This document shows positions 26,101 to 38,200 of a DNA stretch of 64,000 nt, in pieces. The stretch's first letter is position 1. Each line of letters starts with the position of its first letter. Origin of the DNA: Archilochus colubris (lineage: Eukaryota; Chordata; Aves; Apodiformes; Trochilidae); assembly GCA_023079485.1 (NCBI GenBank), contig CM041084.1, forward strand, positions 67,055,709-67,119,708. The letters run 5' to 3'. The notes beneath the pieces are model-generated. The model searched no databases. It saw only the letters and a program-made list of their open reading frames with translations, and was not told where the DNA came from. Both the position numbers and the translations under genes were made by a program.

Positions 26101-29100
26101 GCTTGGGACAAAAAAAAGAAAAAAACCGAAAAAATACCAGCTAAAAAAGTCTAATTGCCATATATGTGGCTTTTTATGTTAGAAACTTGAGCTTTTTTAG
26201 TGCTAATAGCTTGCCTAATTACCAAGTTATTTTTTAAGGCACTGTTTTGGGACTTCTGTCACTGCCATTACAAAAGGAACCTATCCCTCCAATCACTAGA
26301 AAACAGTTCCAGCTTATATCAAAATAAGGGCAGCAGGAGGTGATATTTGATTAGACAACAGAGAATCATATTTGCATAATCAAATACTTGATAAAGATGC
26401 TGTGTATGTGAAAAGACAGTACAATGTTCTTTGGTTTCTTTCTTTTCTTTAGTTCTTAATTAATTTTCTATAGTTCTTAATATTAAAATTTATTTCAATT
26501 GAGTAATTACTGCTTTTGTACATTTTTGCAGTTATAACTATTGACTTGACTGATTCTGGCTTTCACCCTGATAGCAAGAAACACAACAGAGTGCTTTGGG
26601 CCTTGAAAGAAAAGAAACCTTTAGAATTTGACTTCCTACTGGCGTGGTATAATACAGGTAATGGGAACTAAATGTAAAACCAAAATGTAATTGGCATGAA
26701 GTCCAAATATTTTTAGTTTACTATTCTTTTCCAGTGATTGTCTAAATGTATTTTTAGCAGAGAGAAAAGTTGGATTAAAGAATGTTTGGGTGGGATTTTT
26801 GTTTGTATTGTTTATTTGTTTGAGGGGGGTGTGTTACTGCCTACATAGCAGAATGTTTCAGTGCAGGAACACAACAGTGATTCATAGGAGATGTATCAGC
26901 TGCTTCATTGCCTTGTCTCTATGTTGCCCAGAGTTTCTGGTGTAACTTCACCTATTTTGTACTGCTGCCTTTTCTTTATAAATCTGTGACATACACGACC
27001 ATTATTAATAGGATGATTTAAGGTGGTTATTTATTAATACATATGAGTTACATATTTGGTGTAGTACTTAGGATGGGGAATTTCTTGTTTCAGCAGTAGT
27101 TACAGTAGCACAGAGTCCCTGTTTGTCATGTGCTATGTACACTGATACATACAGTCTGCTATTTTATCATATTTTTCCCAAGCACTTGTTTCAGATTGGA
27201 GCAGAGAAAGATGTTGTTATCCTAAGAAATTGTGTTGTCTCAAAATTACCTTTCTTCTAGAATTTGTTTATCTGCTGTTTTCTGGTTACATTAAATTTTT
27301 TTTTTAGAATTTAAGTATTCTTCCTTGGAAGCTCATTTTCTGGAATGGGTTCTATCTAGGGATATGCAGCATAGAATTGGCAAAAGGTGCAGGAGTCTGT
27401 ACTGCAAAAAAATGTTTTTCTTCATCATAGCTGTGTAGCTTTTAGTGTATTTTTGCTTTCTGTCATGAAGAAGCCTTTGCACTAGTGGGGAGGGATGTCC
27501 CTGAGACATGAGGGTGGTCCCTGAGAATTCTTTCCCATCTGCACTCTATGTTGTTACTCCTTTGGCAATGTCCCATGTTCACTTCAGTCCTTCATCTCCT
27601 CACCCTTTTTAAGTACTAATCATGTGCCGAGGATCCTTCCTTCTTTGTCATACAGAAATTGTTTAAAGGCTTGCAATTCCCATCCTTGTAGTCTTCAGGG
27701 AAGAGTCACAGTGAAGGCTGTTGCTACCATAAATGGTGACATAAATCCAGCTAAGGTGGCAGATCTTCAGGCTCAGCTTGCTTGGATTTATTGACCGTGA
27801 AGAGAGAGAAAAATGCCTCTAAAGCCAGAATGCTTCTTATGTTTGTTGCTGTCAGTGTAGTAGCATTCGGGAAGAGCAGCATTCCTTTTCCTCACATTCT
27901 TACTTCCAGAAACTGGGTCAGTTCAATCTTTTCCTGAATATGGAGTTAAATCTGAATGCCTTTCTGTTCAGGAATCTTGTGCTTATAACACATGAAAGAG
28001 CTTGAGTTCCCTAGTACTGCCAAGCATAAAACTTTTATAGATTTTTATTAATAGACATGAGGCATCATGTAGATTCTGCTGGAAGGGGAAAAGGGGTGTA
28101 TTTTGTGGAGAGAATCAGTGTCCTCTGTGAACATTCTGCTTTCAGCGTTCCTGCTGATAACTGGTGTTTCTTGCTGTGGCCAGCACTGCTGCGAACCTAT
28201 AAACATTCATGTCACTTTCCAAAAGCAGGACTTTTTGTTTTCATACCCGTTTTTCCCACTTAATGGTTCTGGCACCAGGAGGAACAGAAAAAGGGAATAT
28301 GTCAACTGACAGAGGCAAAAGAAGTGTTTTGTTCTCTTTTTGATTGCTTTAATTTCTGTGACAGTCTCAGATATTTACTAGCTGAAATTCAGTGGCTTCC
28401 AAAATACTTTGACAATGTGCCTAGTTGTTTTTGACATGGAAGGCTATGCTTTGGCTAGAGGAATTTTACTGTTGGAGTCTTTATTCTAGTCCTTGAGCAT
28501 TCTTAAAGTTAAGACTGTAGCTGAGTCTCCCATATGGAATGGACATCTAAAATGTAGAATATTTTGATTTCATTAGGAATTCTGGGGCAATACTATACAT
28601 TTTTTGAGCCTGTTAATCTAACAAATGCCAATAGGAAGTACAATAGGAAGACTGAAGGAAGATCATCTGTTCTAGCACACTTCAGACTTAAATGTACTTA
28701 TATGAAATACTAAATAAACAAGAATTCAGTATCTGACTGTCTTTATCACTGTGCCCTTCAGTACTTGGACAGCCTTTTTTGAAGGATGACTAAAAAGGAT
28801 TGGATTAGCCCTCATTTTTCTACTTCCCTATGTGATTGTCCTTGAAGAGATAAATAGGACTGATGAAATTTAGACAGTCCATAATTTTTGATAGCAAGTG
28901 TTGGATATTGTAATCTGCAGTGAACTCTGTCCTATTCTTGAATTTCTTCTGGTCATACGTGCCTTCCCTGCAGTATTTAAATGATATGCTGGGCTTCAGA
29001 CTTATCACAAATCAGGTATTTTTTCTTGGCTGCCATTGTTACCCTATGGAAATAGAATACACTATCTGGAATTACAAATCAAGGAGAATTGATTTCACAT

Positions 29101-32100
29101 TATCTTACTGCTTCAAAAAGGAAGCTCTTTAATATCTCTTAATTTTCAATATGCTTGCTTAGGTTAACTAAGGTTTTAGTCTAAGTTGGATGTCAGAATT
29201 TTACATACTGTTTTGGATCACTTACTAAGAAGAAACATGACCTTTCCCAGGAGTCCATGAAGATACATCTGGCTGTTACAGCTGTGCTGCATTTGAAGAC
29301 TCACCACTGTGGCTTTTTCTTCTCTGATCCTAGTAAAGTGAGATTTGTGACATAGTTTGATTTTTCTGTACTCCCCCCATCTTTCTTCTCTCTCCAATCC
29401 TTGTCCCCCAGACTGTCCTGGAATTTCTCTTGACAAAGCTGATAAATCTGTTCTCAAACCTGCAGTCACCTACTCACTTTGCCACTATTCAGAGGAAAGT
29501 GGTGTTCTGGCATGACAGACTCCTTAGAGGGTCTTTACTCTTAGTGACTGATTTTGGTATTTTTCTGGGATATCATCACCTTCCAAATATATCTTATCTG
29601 AAGACAATTTCTCAGTTTACTGTAGATCAAGAGTGGTTTTATGAATCCTAAATTAGTTTTGCCATCACACCTAGGAAATGAAGCATGTGGTCTTCAGAGA
29701 TGGGATAAGACCTCTGTCACAGTTTAACACTGGCCCGGCAATTAAACTGAATGACAGCTCTATTAACCCTCCTACCCTCCCTGATAGAGAAAGGAGAGAG
29801 AATAAGAGAGAGACTTAGGGGTTGGAAACTAAACTACACAGCTTTAATGAAACAGTAATAATAAATAGGAAAACAATTACTAAATACATAAAAATATACA
29901 GGAAAATTGATACCCCGTTCCTACCCCCCTCCCCCAGTAACTCTCACGTCACCACAAAGGCTGCAGGGCAGCCCTGGGAAAGTCCAGGCTGGACTCCTGG
30001 AGTCAGCAGCAGTCGGGAGCTGGAGGCAGGAACACACAGATATGGGCTGGCATGGATCAGGACCACAGGCAGAGGAATGGATGGAATCCTCCCAGGATGT
30101 CAAAGCAAACAGGGACAGACAAAGAATGGGAAGAAGGAAGGAAGGGGACTGACCCTCGTGATCCCTCAGATTTATACTGAGTATGTCGTGTATGGGATGG
30201 AGTACTCTGGTCAATTTTGGTCATTTATCTTGTCTGTTCCTCCCTAAGAGAGGGATGCAGGTGTGAACTCTTTCCTCCTCTTCTCCTTCCAGAGGGCAGT
30301 TCCTCAGAACTGAGCAGTGTCCTTGGCTCTGCACACCAATCTCTGGCTGTAACTATAAACATTGAGTGTTACCAGTTGTAGAAGCAGACACTGACTGAGA
30401 AACTTGCTGTTAATTTCAGCAAGTGCAGCTACTTACAGAAGACTTGGAAGTCTGAAAGCAAAAGTACAAGGCAGAAAATTACCTTTATCCTGGCCCAAAC
30501 CAGGGCAACCTCTCAAAATGATTCTCACAGACTTTTGTCCTCAGCTCAGAGGACTAAGAGATCTGCTAACTTGACATGCTGGATAGAACACTGCATGCCT
30601 TTTAGGACAATGGAAAGGGAAACTTTCTGCAGTTGTGAGGGGTTATTCCAGGAGACTTTAAATGGCACTAAAGCTTATTCCAAAGTGTTCCTGAGATCTG
30701 CAGGAATGTAGGATCTGCAGGAACTCAAATTCCATTTGAGTTCTTTGTGATTCTAAAAGCCATTCTGTCTCTAGGAGGCAGTTCTTAGTGAATTAGTGAT
30801 GCTAGGATCTCTGTAGGCAGTGGTTTTAGAATACTGCCTCAATTCATTTGAGCTTAGGTCCCTTTAACCTGATCTTAGAGATGTATTATCCTTGTGTATG
30901 TCTACCATATATACTCCCTCTTAAAAATGCAGTGCCTGTGGAATTTGTAGAGATGCTGAACTAGAGGTAACCTCATGGTAGTAGGCACTCATTGCTCTTC
31001 TACAATAGGGAGTACCTGTCTATGAGCACAAGGGAAATGTATGTATGGACACTAGCAAGGAAGAATGTTCTCTGGCCTCATGTATTTTTATGGTAATATT
31101 TTCATGGTATGGGTATTTTATAGTAGCCATGGGTGTTTCTGTGGTACATTTGGAGATGACTTTGGCTTGGGGATCAGTTAACCCTGCTCTCTTTCATTTG
31201 TTCCTTTTTGGAAAGCCTGAATTCCTTTTTCTAATGAGTTCGTTTTATTACTTGCCCTGTTAATGCTGCTTGAATATCCGATTGACAGATCTACACTTAG
31301 TAGTTAAATTTACTGAGATACACTGAGTTGCTGGATCTTGCATTAATTTTTATTTCCAAGAAGATAAGTAAGCTGAAGATTCTATGGATAACAGCATGTA
31401 AGCAGTTTTACATGCTACATTTTCTTGAAGGTGTCTATATATGTATATATACATATATATATATACGTATATATATGTATATATACACACACACACAAAG
31501 GATTCATGTATTCAGTACTGCTTTTGTTTATTGGTTTTGTAACAGCTCTTTGTGGTATTGTGTTGTTAAGGTGCAGAGGGATCAACATTGAAGTCATACT
31601 TTTCAAAAAACCAAATACGGGCCCTGAAGCCAAAAATAACATTTAGCACCTTAAGGGACTTGCAGTGTCCAGTGTTACAAAGCAATGAACTACAAGGAAA
31701 GCCAGAGGAATCCTGCAGTACAGAGGAGTTGTTTGAATGGCTGGGTGCTGTCTTGAATCAAGTTAGCTTGTAAGTATGTGAATTTGTTTGCTCTTTCAGT
31801 ACATTTTAACTAAAAAAAAAACCCACGATGTATTTTGAGAAATTGTCAAATAAGAATTAGGAAAAACACATTTCTGTGTTTTATAATAAGTCTTGAATAA
31901 GTTATCTGTGTTTTTAGGAGTACCCATGTGTACTGCTTTTGGCTGGGATAGAGTTAATTTTCTGGTGTGGTGCTGTATTTTGGATTTGTGACCAAAACAG
32001 TGTTTCTAACAGCAAGGTGTTTCAGCTCTTGCTCAGCAGTGCTTACACACAAAGCCTTTTTTGTTTCTTTATACAGCTCCCCTAGCAAGTAGATTGGGGG

Positions 32101-34760
32101 TGGGCAATGGGCTGGGAGGTGGTGTGCTCAGCAGTAAAAGGTGGTGGAAGGAAGGGCAGGAAATGTTTGGAGTTAACAGCATTTATCTTCTCAAGTCATG
32201 GTTACATGTGATGGAACCCTGCTTTCCTGGAGATGGCTGAACATCTGCCTGCTGATGGGAAATAGTAAATGAATTCCTTAGTTTGCTTTGCTTTCATGTG
32301 CAACTTTTTGCTTTACCTATTAAAATGTATTTAAATTTGCTTTCTCACTTACCCTTCTGATTTTCTCTCCCATCCCACTTAGGAGGAGTGAGTGCCTCTG
32401 TGTTTAGGTACTTACCATGGTTAACCCGCAGTACCATTACATCTCGTGTATTAATTGACTGGCCATTAGTAGTTACAGTAGTAAATTAGGTATTAAATTA
32501 GGCTATATTCACAGATACTACTTATATGGTACAAGTTTTGATTACTGAGATTTCTTGTAGATGATTTGAAATGCATTTATTTCAGTTTGGGTTTGTTTGT
32601 TTTTTTCCAGAGACAACAAATCATCTAGCTTCTTATCAACCTATTGCTGTCCTCAGCCCAGCACAATAGTGGAAAAAGCTTTTTTGTGCACAATCACAGG
32701 CTTTATAATTCCTGAGAAGATAATTCAGTTGTTGGAGCAGCTGTGGTAAGGGCTGACAGGAGTACATCACTGAAATGCTTGTACTTGAACACTTCTCAAT
32801 TTTTGAAATAACTTTTAAATGCTTCTTTTCAGTACTGCTGTTGGAGGTAAATAGCAAAATATATAAAATGAAAATTTTTCTTTCTTTTTATGAGGAAATG
32901 AGATGGTTATTGCTTTTTATACTGATGTTAAGCTTCCAATCTGGGTATCTGAATTCTGAAAATGCCTGCCCCGTATTCCAGCAGTGACTTTGCTTTTTAT
33001 GTTAATTTCCAGGAAACAGTGGCTCTACTACTGAGCTCCTACATTTTTCAAATTCCCCTGGCTATGAAAAGCAGATGCCCTCAAATATGTTTAAGTGAGC
33101 ATTTTTAACTACTGATGGAAAATATCATAGAATCATAGAATCATAGAATTGGCTGGGTTGGAAGGGACCTCAGAGATCATCGAGTCCAACCCTTGAACCG
33201 CCGTTGCGGTTGCTAGACCATGGCACTGAGTGCCACATCCAGTCTCTTTTTAAATATCTCCAGGGACGGAGAATCCACTACTTCCCTGGGCAGCCCATTC
33301 CAATGACGGATCACTCTTTCCGTAAAGAAATTCTTTCTAATATCTAACCTAAACTTCCCCTGGCGCAACTTAAGTCCATGCCCTCTTGTCTTGTAGAAAG
33401 TCGTTTGGTAAAAGAGCCCAACCCCCACCTGGCTACACCCTCCTTTCAGGTAGTTGTAGAGAGCGATGAGGTCTCCCCTGAGCCGCCTCTTCTTTAGGCT
33501 GAACAGCCCCAGCTCTCTCAGCCTCTCCTCGTAGGGTCTATGCTCGAGTCCCTTCACCAGCCTGGTTGCCCTCCTTTGGACCTGCTCCAGGACCTCGATA
33601 TCCTTCCTGAACTGGGGGGCCCAAATGACTGAATATGACTGAAATTCCTTTATGATGCCAAAAAAGAGTATCACAGGCTACTTCAGGTCATTATGGCATT
33701 ACAATAAACTAGGATATAGTGAGGTTTTTTTAATCAAGTGTTGTCATATGAACAGGGTAGCTATAGTTCCAATGCAATAGCAAACTATAAGATACAAGTG
33801 AATCATTGTGGTATCTGCCTATATTGTATGTTTTAGTGCTACTGAGAGCAAATTCTGGAAGCTTCTTGCTCCAGACAATTCTTGAAGTGCCTGTTGGCCA
33901 ATGATTGTAGGACTGACTCACAGCAGTATTGCTGTTGCTTTATCTTGGATATGATCATTACTTTTTTGAGCAGTTTTCAGATCTCATGCAGAAAGCCACC
34001 CTAGGCTGGAGCTGGAACAGATATTTCCTTGGCTTTTCTTATGAGCAGTGGATAATGTCTGGCTTTGATTATTTGTAATGTTTCCTTCCTGGTGGTAAAA
34101 TTATTTGTGTCAAGCATAGCCTGGCCATGTTTCTTCCTCCTATGTCTTTTTTAGCTCTGATAGCAATTCTTCTCAGTAAATGTTCTACTTTCTGACAGAC
34201 AACGCATGCTCTAGAAAATTCAGAGCAACTACTTTACAACTTAGAACTTTTTGTAGTTGTTCTAACCTGCAGGTTTCCCATGTCTAGAAGTATGGTCAAA
34301 AAGAAATCAAGTATGATCAATAAAAACAAAATTGAATCAATTTTATTTCATTTCTTAATGTCATCTGATGGAATACTTTCTTTTGGATTTAATTATTATT
34401 TACCAAAGCAGGTTTTTTAAAACTGTTGAATCAATTTTCACTGAAGTGCCTGGGATTTTTTTGTGGTTTTGTTTTGTTTTTTTTCCCCACTTTATATTGT
34501 GTACTTGAATATGCTGACTATTCCCTTGTAATTACTGATTGCCTTTTCTCCTTCCTTGCAGCTGCTATTTTGGTGACCCAAAACTGGCAAGTTGGCTGAC
34601 ATTAACTGTGCATGGCTTCGCAGACAGTCCTGTTTCCTGGAGGGAAAGTGAACATGGTTTCCACAAGGGAGGAGAGAACTTGTACAACTTTGTAATTTTT
34701 AGAAATCTGGACTACTGGCTTCAGATGGCTGTAGGAACTAATGATGATTGTCCTCCATAA
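20050..34760 (+). CDS. RPP40: Ribonuclease P protein subunit p40 (complete gene, 8 exons)
   Basis: Spliced coding sequence: 20050-20181, 21843-21987, 23177-23245, 25306-25401, 26532-26657, 31577-31769, 32611-32745, 34562-34760. It totals 1095 nt and encodes 364 residues; human p40 has 363. Every intron is GT-AG and every exon phase joins without a stop. The product is the p40 subunit of nuclear RNase P and RNase MRP, the ribonucleoproteins that process tRNA 5' ends and pre-rRNA. Conserved blocks include [15 protein letters not shown] (N-terminus), [33 protein letters not shown] and the C-terminal [16 protein letters not shown], ending [12 protein letters not shown]. The start ATG has a G at -3 and aligns with the human start. 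The gene is intact and probably functional. Introns hold two LTRs and two CR1 copies but no exon is disrupted. Confidence 0.97.
20621..21842 (+). other. RPP40: RPP40 intron 1, distal part
   Basis: No gene or repeat recognised. The intron runs from 20182 and its acceptor is TTCCTAATAG at 21842. Confidence 0.6.
21843..21987 (+). CDS. RPP40: RPP40 exon 2
   Basis: Residues 45-93 ([16 protein letters not shown] to FVKKG). Donor GTAAGG, phase 1. Confidence 0.96.
21988..23176 (+). other. RPP40: RPP40 intron 2
   Basis: About 1.2 kb. Open frames at 22294-22659 (minus) and 22334-22594 (plus) overlap on opposite strands and show no known domain. Nothing else recognised. Confidence 0.6.
23177..23245 (+). 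CDS. RPP40: RPP40 exon 3
   Basis: Residues 93-116 ([22 protein letters not shown]). Acceptor ATTACAG, donor GTATGT, phase 1. Confidence 0.96.
23971..24058 (+). repeat. 88-bp direct repeat, copy 1 (left of CR1)
   Basis: Starts CCAAAAGCTATGCAAAG and ends at GTATC, directly before the CR1 3' tail. It differs from copy 2 at four positions by eye (about 95% identity). Confidence 0.92.
24059..24618 (-). mobile_element. CR1 LINE, 5'-truncated, in RPP40 intron 3
   Basis: On the minus strand it encodes [20 protein letters not shown] and [22 protein letters not shown], then the CR1 3'UTR ending in ATTCTATGATTCTATGAT. It is antisense to RPP40. Its two ends coincide with the inner ends of an 88-bp direct repeat. 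Confidence 0.95.
24619..24706 (+). repeat. 88-bp direct repeat, copy 2 (right of CR1)
   Basis: Begins CCAAAAGCTATGCACAG directly at the truncated CR1 5' end and runs to GTATC. It is the same length as copy 1, with four substitutions. Confidence 0.92.
25306..25401 (+). CDS. RPP40: RPP40 exon 4
   Basis: Residues 116-148 ([20 protein letters not shown]). Acceptor TTCTTTATAG. Donor GTTAAG, which is less usual but fits the phase. Confidence 0.94.
25402..26531 (+). other. RPP40: RPP40 intron 4
   Basis: About 1.1 kb of AT-rich sequence. No gene or repeat recognised. Confidence 0.6.
26532..26657 (+). CDS. RPP40: RPP40 exon 5
   Basis: Residues 148-190 ([15 protein letters not shown] to [11 protein letters not shown]). 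Acceptor TTTTTGCAG, donor GTAATG. Confidence 0.95.
26658..29714 (+). other. RPP40: RPP40 intron 5, first part
   Basis: Intron 5 is the longest (4.9 kb, 26658-31576). This part holds no recognisable gene or mobile element. Confidence 0.55.
29715..30507 (-). mobile_element. ERVL-like solo LTR, antisense in RPP40 intron 5
   Basis: On the minus strand the 793-bp block begins TGCCCTGGTTTGGGCCAGG and ends GTTAAACTGTGACA. These ends are shared with avian ERVL-type LTRs. A perfect 5-bp duplication ACCTC flanks it (29710-29714 and 30508-30512), as expected for ERVL integration. No internal retroviral genes are attached, so it is a solo LTR left by recombination. Confidence 0.85.
31436..31497. repeat. 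(TA)n/(CA)n microsatellite
   Basis: Alternating TATA, TATG and TACG units followed by CACACA, 80 bp before the exon 6 splice acceptor of RPP40. The TA part is largely self-complementary. Confidence 0.9.
31577..31769 (+). CDS. RPP40: RPP40 exon 6
   Basis: Residues 190-254 ([46 protein letters not shown]). The acceptor GGTGCAG has a weak pyrimidine tract. Donor GTAAGT, phase 2. Confidence 0.94.
31929..32433 (+). mobile_element. ERVL-like solo LTR, sense orientation in RPP40 intron 6
   Basis: It begins TGTACTGCTTTTGGCTGGG and contains blocks typical of avian ERVL LTRs: GAGTTAATTTTC, GCTCAGCAGTGCTTACAC, GGAGATGGCTGAACATCTGC and CTCCCATCCCACTTAGGAGG. It ends near GGTTAACCCGCAGTA. Flanks CCATG and CCATT form an imperfect 5-bp duplication, so it is older than the LTR in intron 5. 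An ATTAAA polyadenylation-like hexamer lies near 32319. Confidence 0.82.
32611..32745 (+). CDS. RPP40: RPP40 exon 7
   Basis: Residues 254-299 ([20 protein letters not shown] to [13 protein letters not shown]). Acceptor TTTTTTTCCAG, donor GTAAGG. Confidence 0.96.
33123..33624 (-). mobile_element. CR1 LINE, 5'-truncated, in RPP40 intron 7
   Basis: Minus-strand sequence encodes [22 protein letters not shown] and [20 protein letters not shown], then the CR1 3'UTR with three terminal TCATAGAA-type octamers at 33123-33150. It is antisense to RPP40. Confidence 0.95.
33625..34561 (+). other. RPP40: RPP40 intron 7, distal part
   Basis: No gene or repeat recognised. It ends with the acceptor TCCTTCCTTGCAG. 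Confidence 0.6.
34562..34760 (+). CDS. RPP40: RPP40 exon 8 (last coding exon)
   Basis: Residues 299-364 ([40 protein letters not shown]), stop TAA at 34758-34760. Confidence 0.97.
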
Positions 34761-35200
34761 AGCTATGTCTACAGAAGAATTTTTTTTCCATTGTTAGGTA
34801 TGCAAATCTACTAAGATAAAAGTAATTAGGTAACCAGTTAAGTATTAGGAGTCTGTATCTGTTTTTCTAATATTTAAAGCTTTAAGGGGTGACCTACAAT
34901 GAAAGGAATGGATTTGTGTTTCTTCACTGTTATACAGTGCCTTGTGAAATTCTTCACAGTTCTAGCTTTAGGAAGGATATGGTTTTTTGAGAGTTTGACT
35001 GCTGGTGGTTTCCTTTTATCCAGGGATAATTTTCGATTTTGAAAGTTAGTTCTAGTTTACTAGCTAAAATATTTGGATGGAAAGCTCATCTGGGAATTTG
35101 GTGTTTTCTTTCTTTACATTAAAGTTGTGTAAAACCTTTGAATTCATGTTTACGACATTTCGGCCTACATGACTGGAAATAAAAAAAGAGAGATGTGTTC
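34761..35200 (+). other. RPP40: Probable RPP40 3'UTR
   Basis: From the stop codon to just past AATAAA at 35178. An ATTAAA at 35118 is an alternative signal. The cleavage site is inferred. Confidence 0.6.
35178..35183 (+). terminator. RPP40: RPP40 poly(A) signal AATAAA
   Basis: First canonical hexamer after the RPP40 stop. ATTAAA occurs 60 bp earlier at 35118-35123. Confidence 0.6.
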
Positions 35201-38200
35201 TCTGTAATTTGGCATGGGGGGAAGAGACAAAAGGTAAGGAGGAGTGATGGTGAGAGGAATGTCCACTGAACCTGGAAGAAGTAAAGGCTTACTGATGTGC
35301 TTTTTGGATTTTGGAGATTAAAGCTGGTTATCAGAGAAGTTGATTTTTAACAGTGATACAAAAGGTTGCAGCTTGCTTTTGTGATGTAACCACACACACA
35401 CTGACACCCCTGCCAAATACTTTTGAAAGAAGTTTATGGTTTGTGCTTACAAGACAACTTGTGGAGCTAAACTTTTATTGCCAAACAATGCAGTGGCAGT
35501 GAAACAGGTTTTGTTAAAGTTAAGCAGTAATGCAGAGGTAATAAGCAGCTATAAAGAATCCAGATTAACTCCTGTTGAAATTGGTGAAAGGCTGGATGGT
35601 GGTTTGTGGGGGAGGGGAAATATTATTTTGTAATTGTTTCATGGAGTGGGTATGTATCCTTAAAATATCAGTGCAGCACTAAAGTGGAAGTTCACTTGAT
35701 GGAGTGAGAGGTTGATAGTGGAAGTTTGGACGTATCTGTAGTGCAAACATCAAGATCTCCTGTCAGGGTAAGTGGCACAGTAAAGAAGAAAGCCCATGGG
35801 AAACAGGTGAGCTTGCTTTTTTTTCTGTTTAGTGTCTGACTTCAGTGAGGAGATTCATCTGGGATGACTTACTGGGTGCTATTTGTTTGTCACACACCTC
35901 CAGTGAACATTACCCCTTTTGCTCAAGTTTTGTTTCACATTTCACAAACATAACTGATTAATTGGCAGTTTTCTAAATAATTGTGTTGTTTTTCAAGATT
36001 ATCCTGCTTCTGGTAAGTTGTCAGGAATAGAAGTGCCACCTTATCATATGGACAGACATAGACTCACACTGCCACAGACTAAATGGGCAAGAGTCTGGGA
36101 ATGTTTTTGGCTTGGTACTTGAGTAGTAAATATTTAACACGGGTGGCTCAAACAGTTTCATTACAATGCATCAGTGCAAATGGCTTCAGTTGTTGGCTAA
36201 AGTTGCTTTTGAAAGTGTCCTTTGAGGGATCATGCCATGTCAGCTTGCAAAAGAGAACAGTAACCAAAAGTGTCTTTTCCCCCTTTTCCATAAGGTCTCT
36301 TAAAAGCTTGGGCATTTCCTGGAAGAGTTACACCTGCACCAAAAGTTCTAATACAAAGTTAAAAATCATAAAACTACAAAAAGTTGGGTGAAGTTTGTAG
36401 GTGCTCCAGCAAATGTGCTCATCTTTGTCTGATTCTAGTAAAACTTTTTCTCCTCACAAGATATTACACCAACAAGTGTAATACATACTGCTTGGAAGAA
36501 ACAACAACTGCCACCCAGAAGTTAGAATCTTGTGTAGGTGGGTTTATTTCCCTTATTAACAGAGAAAGGAGGGAGCTCTTATGTACTTCATAATACTCTC
36601 AGCAGGAGTGCAGCAGCTCTTGGCCTTGGTTGTGAAAGGGCAGCAGCAGGACAAGGTGAAGTGATTTTTCTAATTGACACCTGGTTGCAGAGCTCCTTAG
36701 GATGACTGATAAAGTAGGTGCCACAGAAGTGCTGGCAGATCCACAGTGACAGCCTTACAGGCAATCTAGAAGGCAAGCTGAGAATAGACATTTCAGCTAC
36801 CAGTTCTCCTTAGCCTGTAAGTATTAAGGTTAATCTTTTATGGATATCTAGGGAAATCTCATCAGATTGGTCAACAGTTCCCTTTGCTTCCTATCTGCAT
36901 AGGCAAGGGGCTGTAAATATTTCTCCAAGTTTAGTGTAATAGGCAGAGTCATTTGATTGTGCTGCCTTGACAATCTCTACTTGTCTGGTGGTGGTTGTTC
37001 CAAATGGCTTTTCCAGCCATTTGGAAAGGACTAAAATCCTGTCTCTGGATCTTGCAGCTTACCTGAGATGATGACTTGTTTTCTAACTCTTTCACTCTTT
37101 TTCTTTAAACCTGTGCAAAGTGTCACTGAAAACCTTTTGCTGTTAATGGTTACTGCAGTTGGTTGCTCTTGGGCTCTGTGAGATGTTACTCATTAAGAAG
37201 TCACACTTTCTTACCAAGGTCTGATGAGAGGCAAGGTGAGCTTGCCTCCTGAGAGGGGGGCTCTCTGGTTCTTGCTGGGCTTTGTAGTTGCACAGAAGAA
37301 AAACTGGGGGATGGAGTCAACTTCTTTCTTACTGCCTGCAAACCACCGGGACATAAAGGAAGATTTTCCAGGGATGAGGGACAGCAGACTGCTCCCTACA
37401 AGCTGTAAATACTCTGGTCTTCCTGGGAGACTACCAAGTATGGAGACTTGCTTAGAAAAGGAGCAGAAAGGGATTTCTCACATGCTTGGGGAACAGGTTA
37501 GGAGGGGAAAACTGGGATTCGGCCAGATGGGCAGCAATTCAAGAAAGAATTGGGCAGACCACATGAGATGGAGATAAAAAAGTTTTTGCATGAGAATCAG
37601 AGATGGCTGCAGGTGGTGTTGCCCTTTGTGCCTGTGATGAAAGACAGGAAAATCCATAAGGTACCCGAGAGCTGCAAAAGTTATGAGGAGCAGCTGTTCA
37701 CCAGCTGCTTCTGAGATGAAAGGGCCAAGTGCTTACTAAGAAACTTTGCCTCTGGGGAGTGTTTTGTCTACCATGGGGATGGAGAGCCAAGTCTCAATGC
37801 AGAGACAAGCCTGGGGCAAGCTTGTTGCATGAGAAATAGAGGGTTTTTTATTGTCCTGGTATGTGGGTGAACCGTGATAAGGCACTCCTTGAGAGCTAAG
37901 GAACTGCTCTGCTTTAACCTCAGCCCCTCTACTGAGCTGTGCATTCCTGCCTCAGCTGGTGGAAGGAAAGCAGATTTTGTTGAAAGGTTACTGGAGGGTA
38001 TTGGAACCAGCTGGTAATGGCCCATAGAAATCATGTGCTTTTCCAGCCACATGCTTGAAGGAGTGCTTATGTGTATTCAGAAACTGGTGAGTGTGAAACT
38101 TAGAGAACAAACTTTCATGGTGACAAAGGGGAGATAGAAGCTGAGGCAGTTGGACTATGTAAAATCAGTCTTAATGGAATATGTTTGCCTTTTTGGTTTG

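Noticed and set aside
37224..37577. 117-residue plus-strand frame
   Set aside because: No known family, and its composition resembles random sequence.
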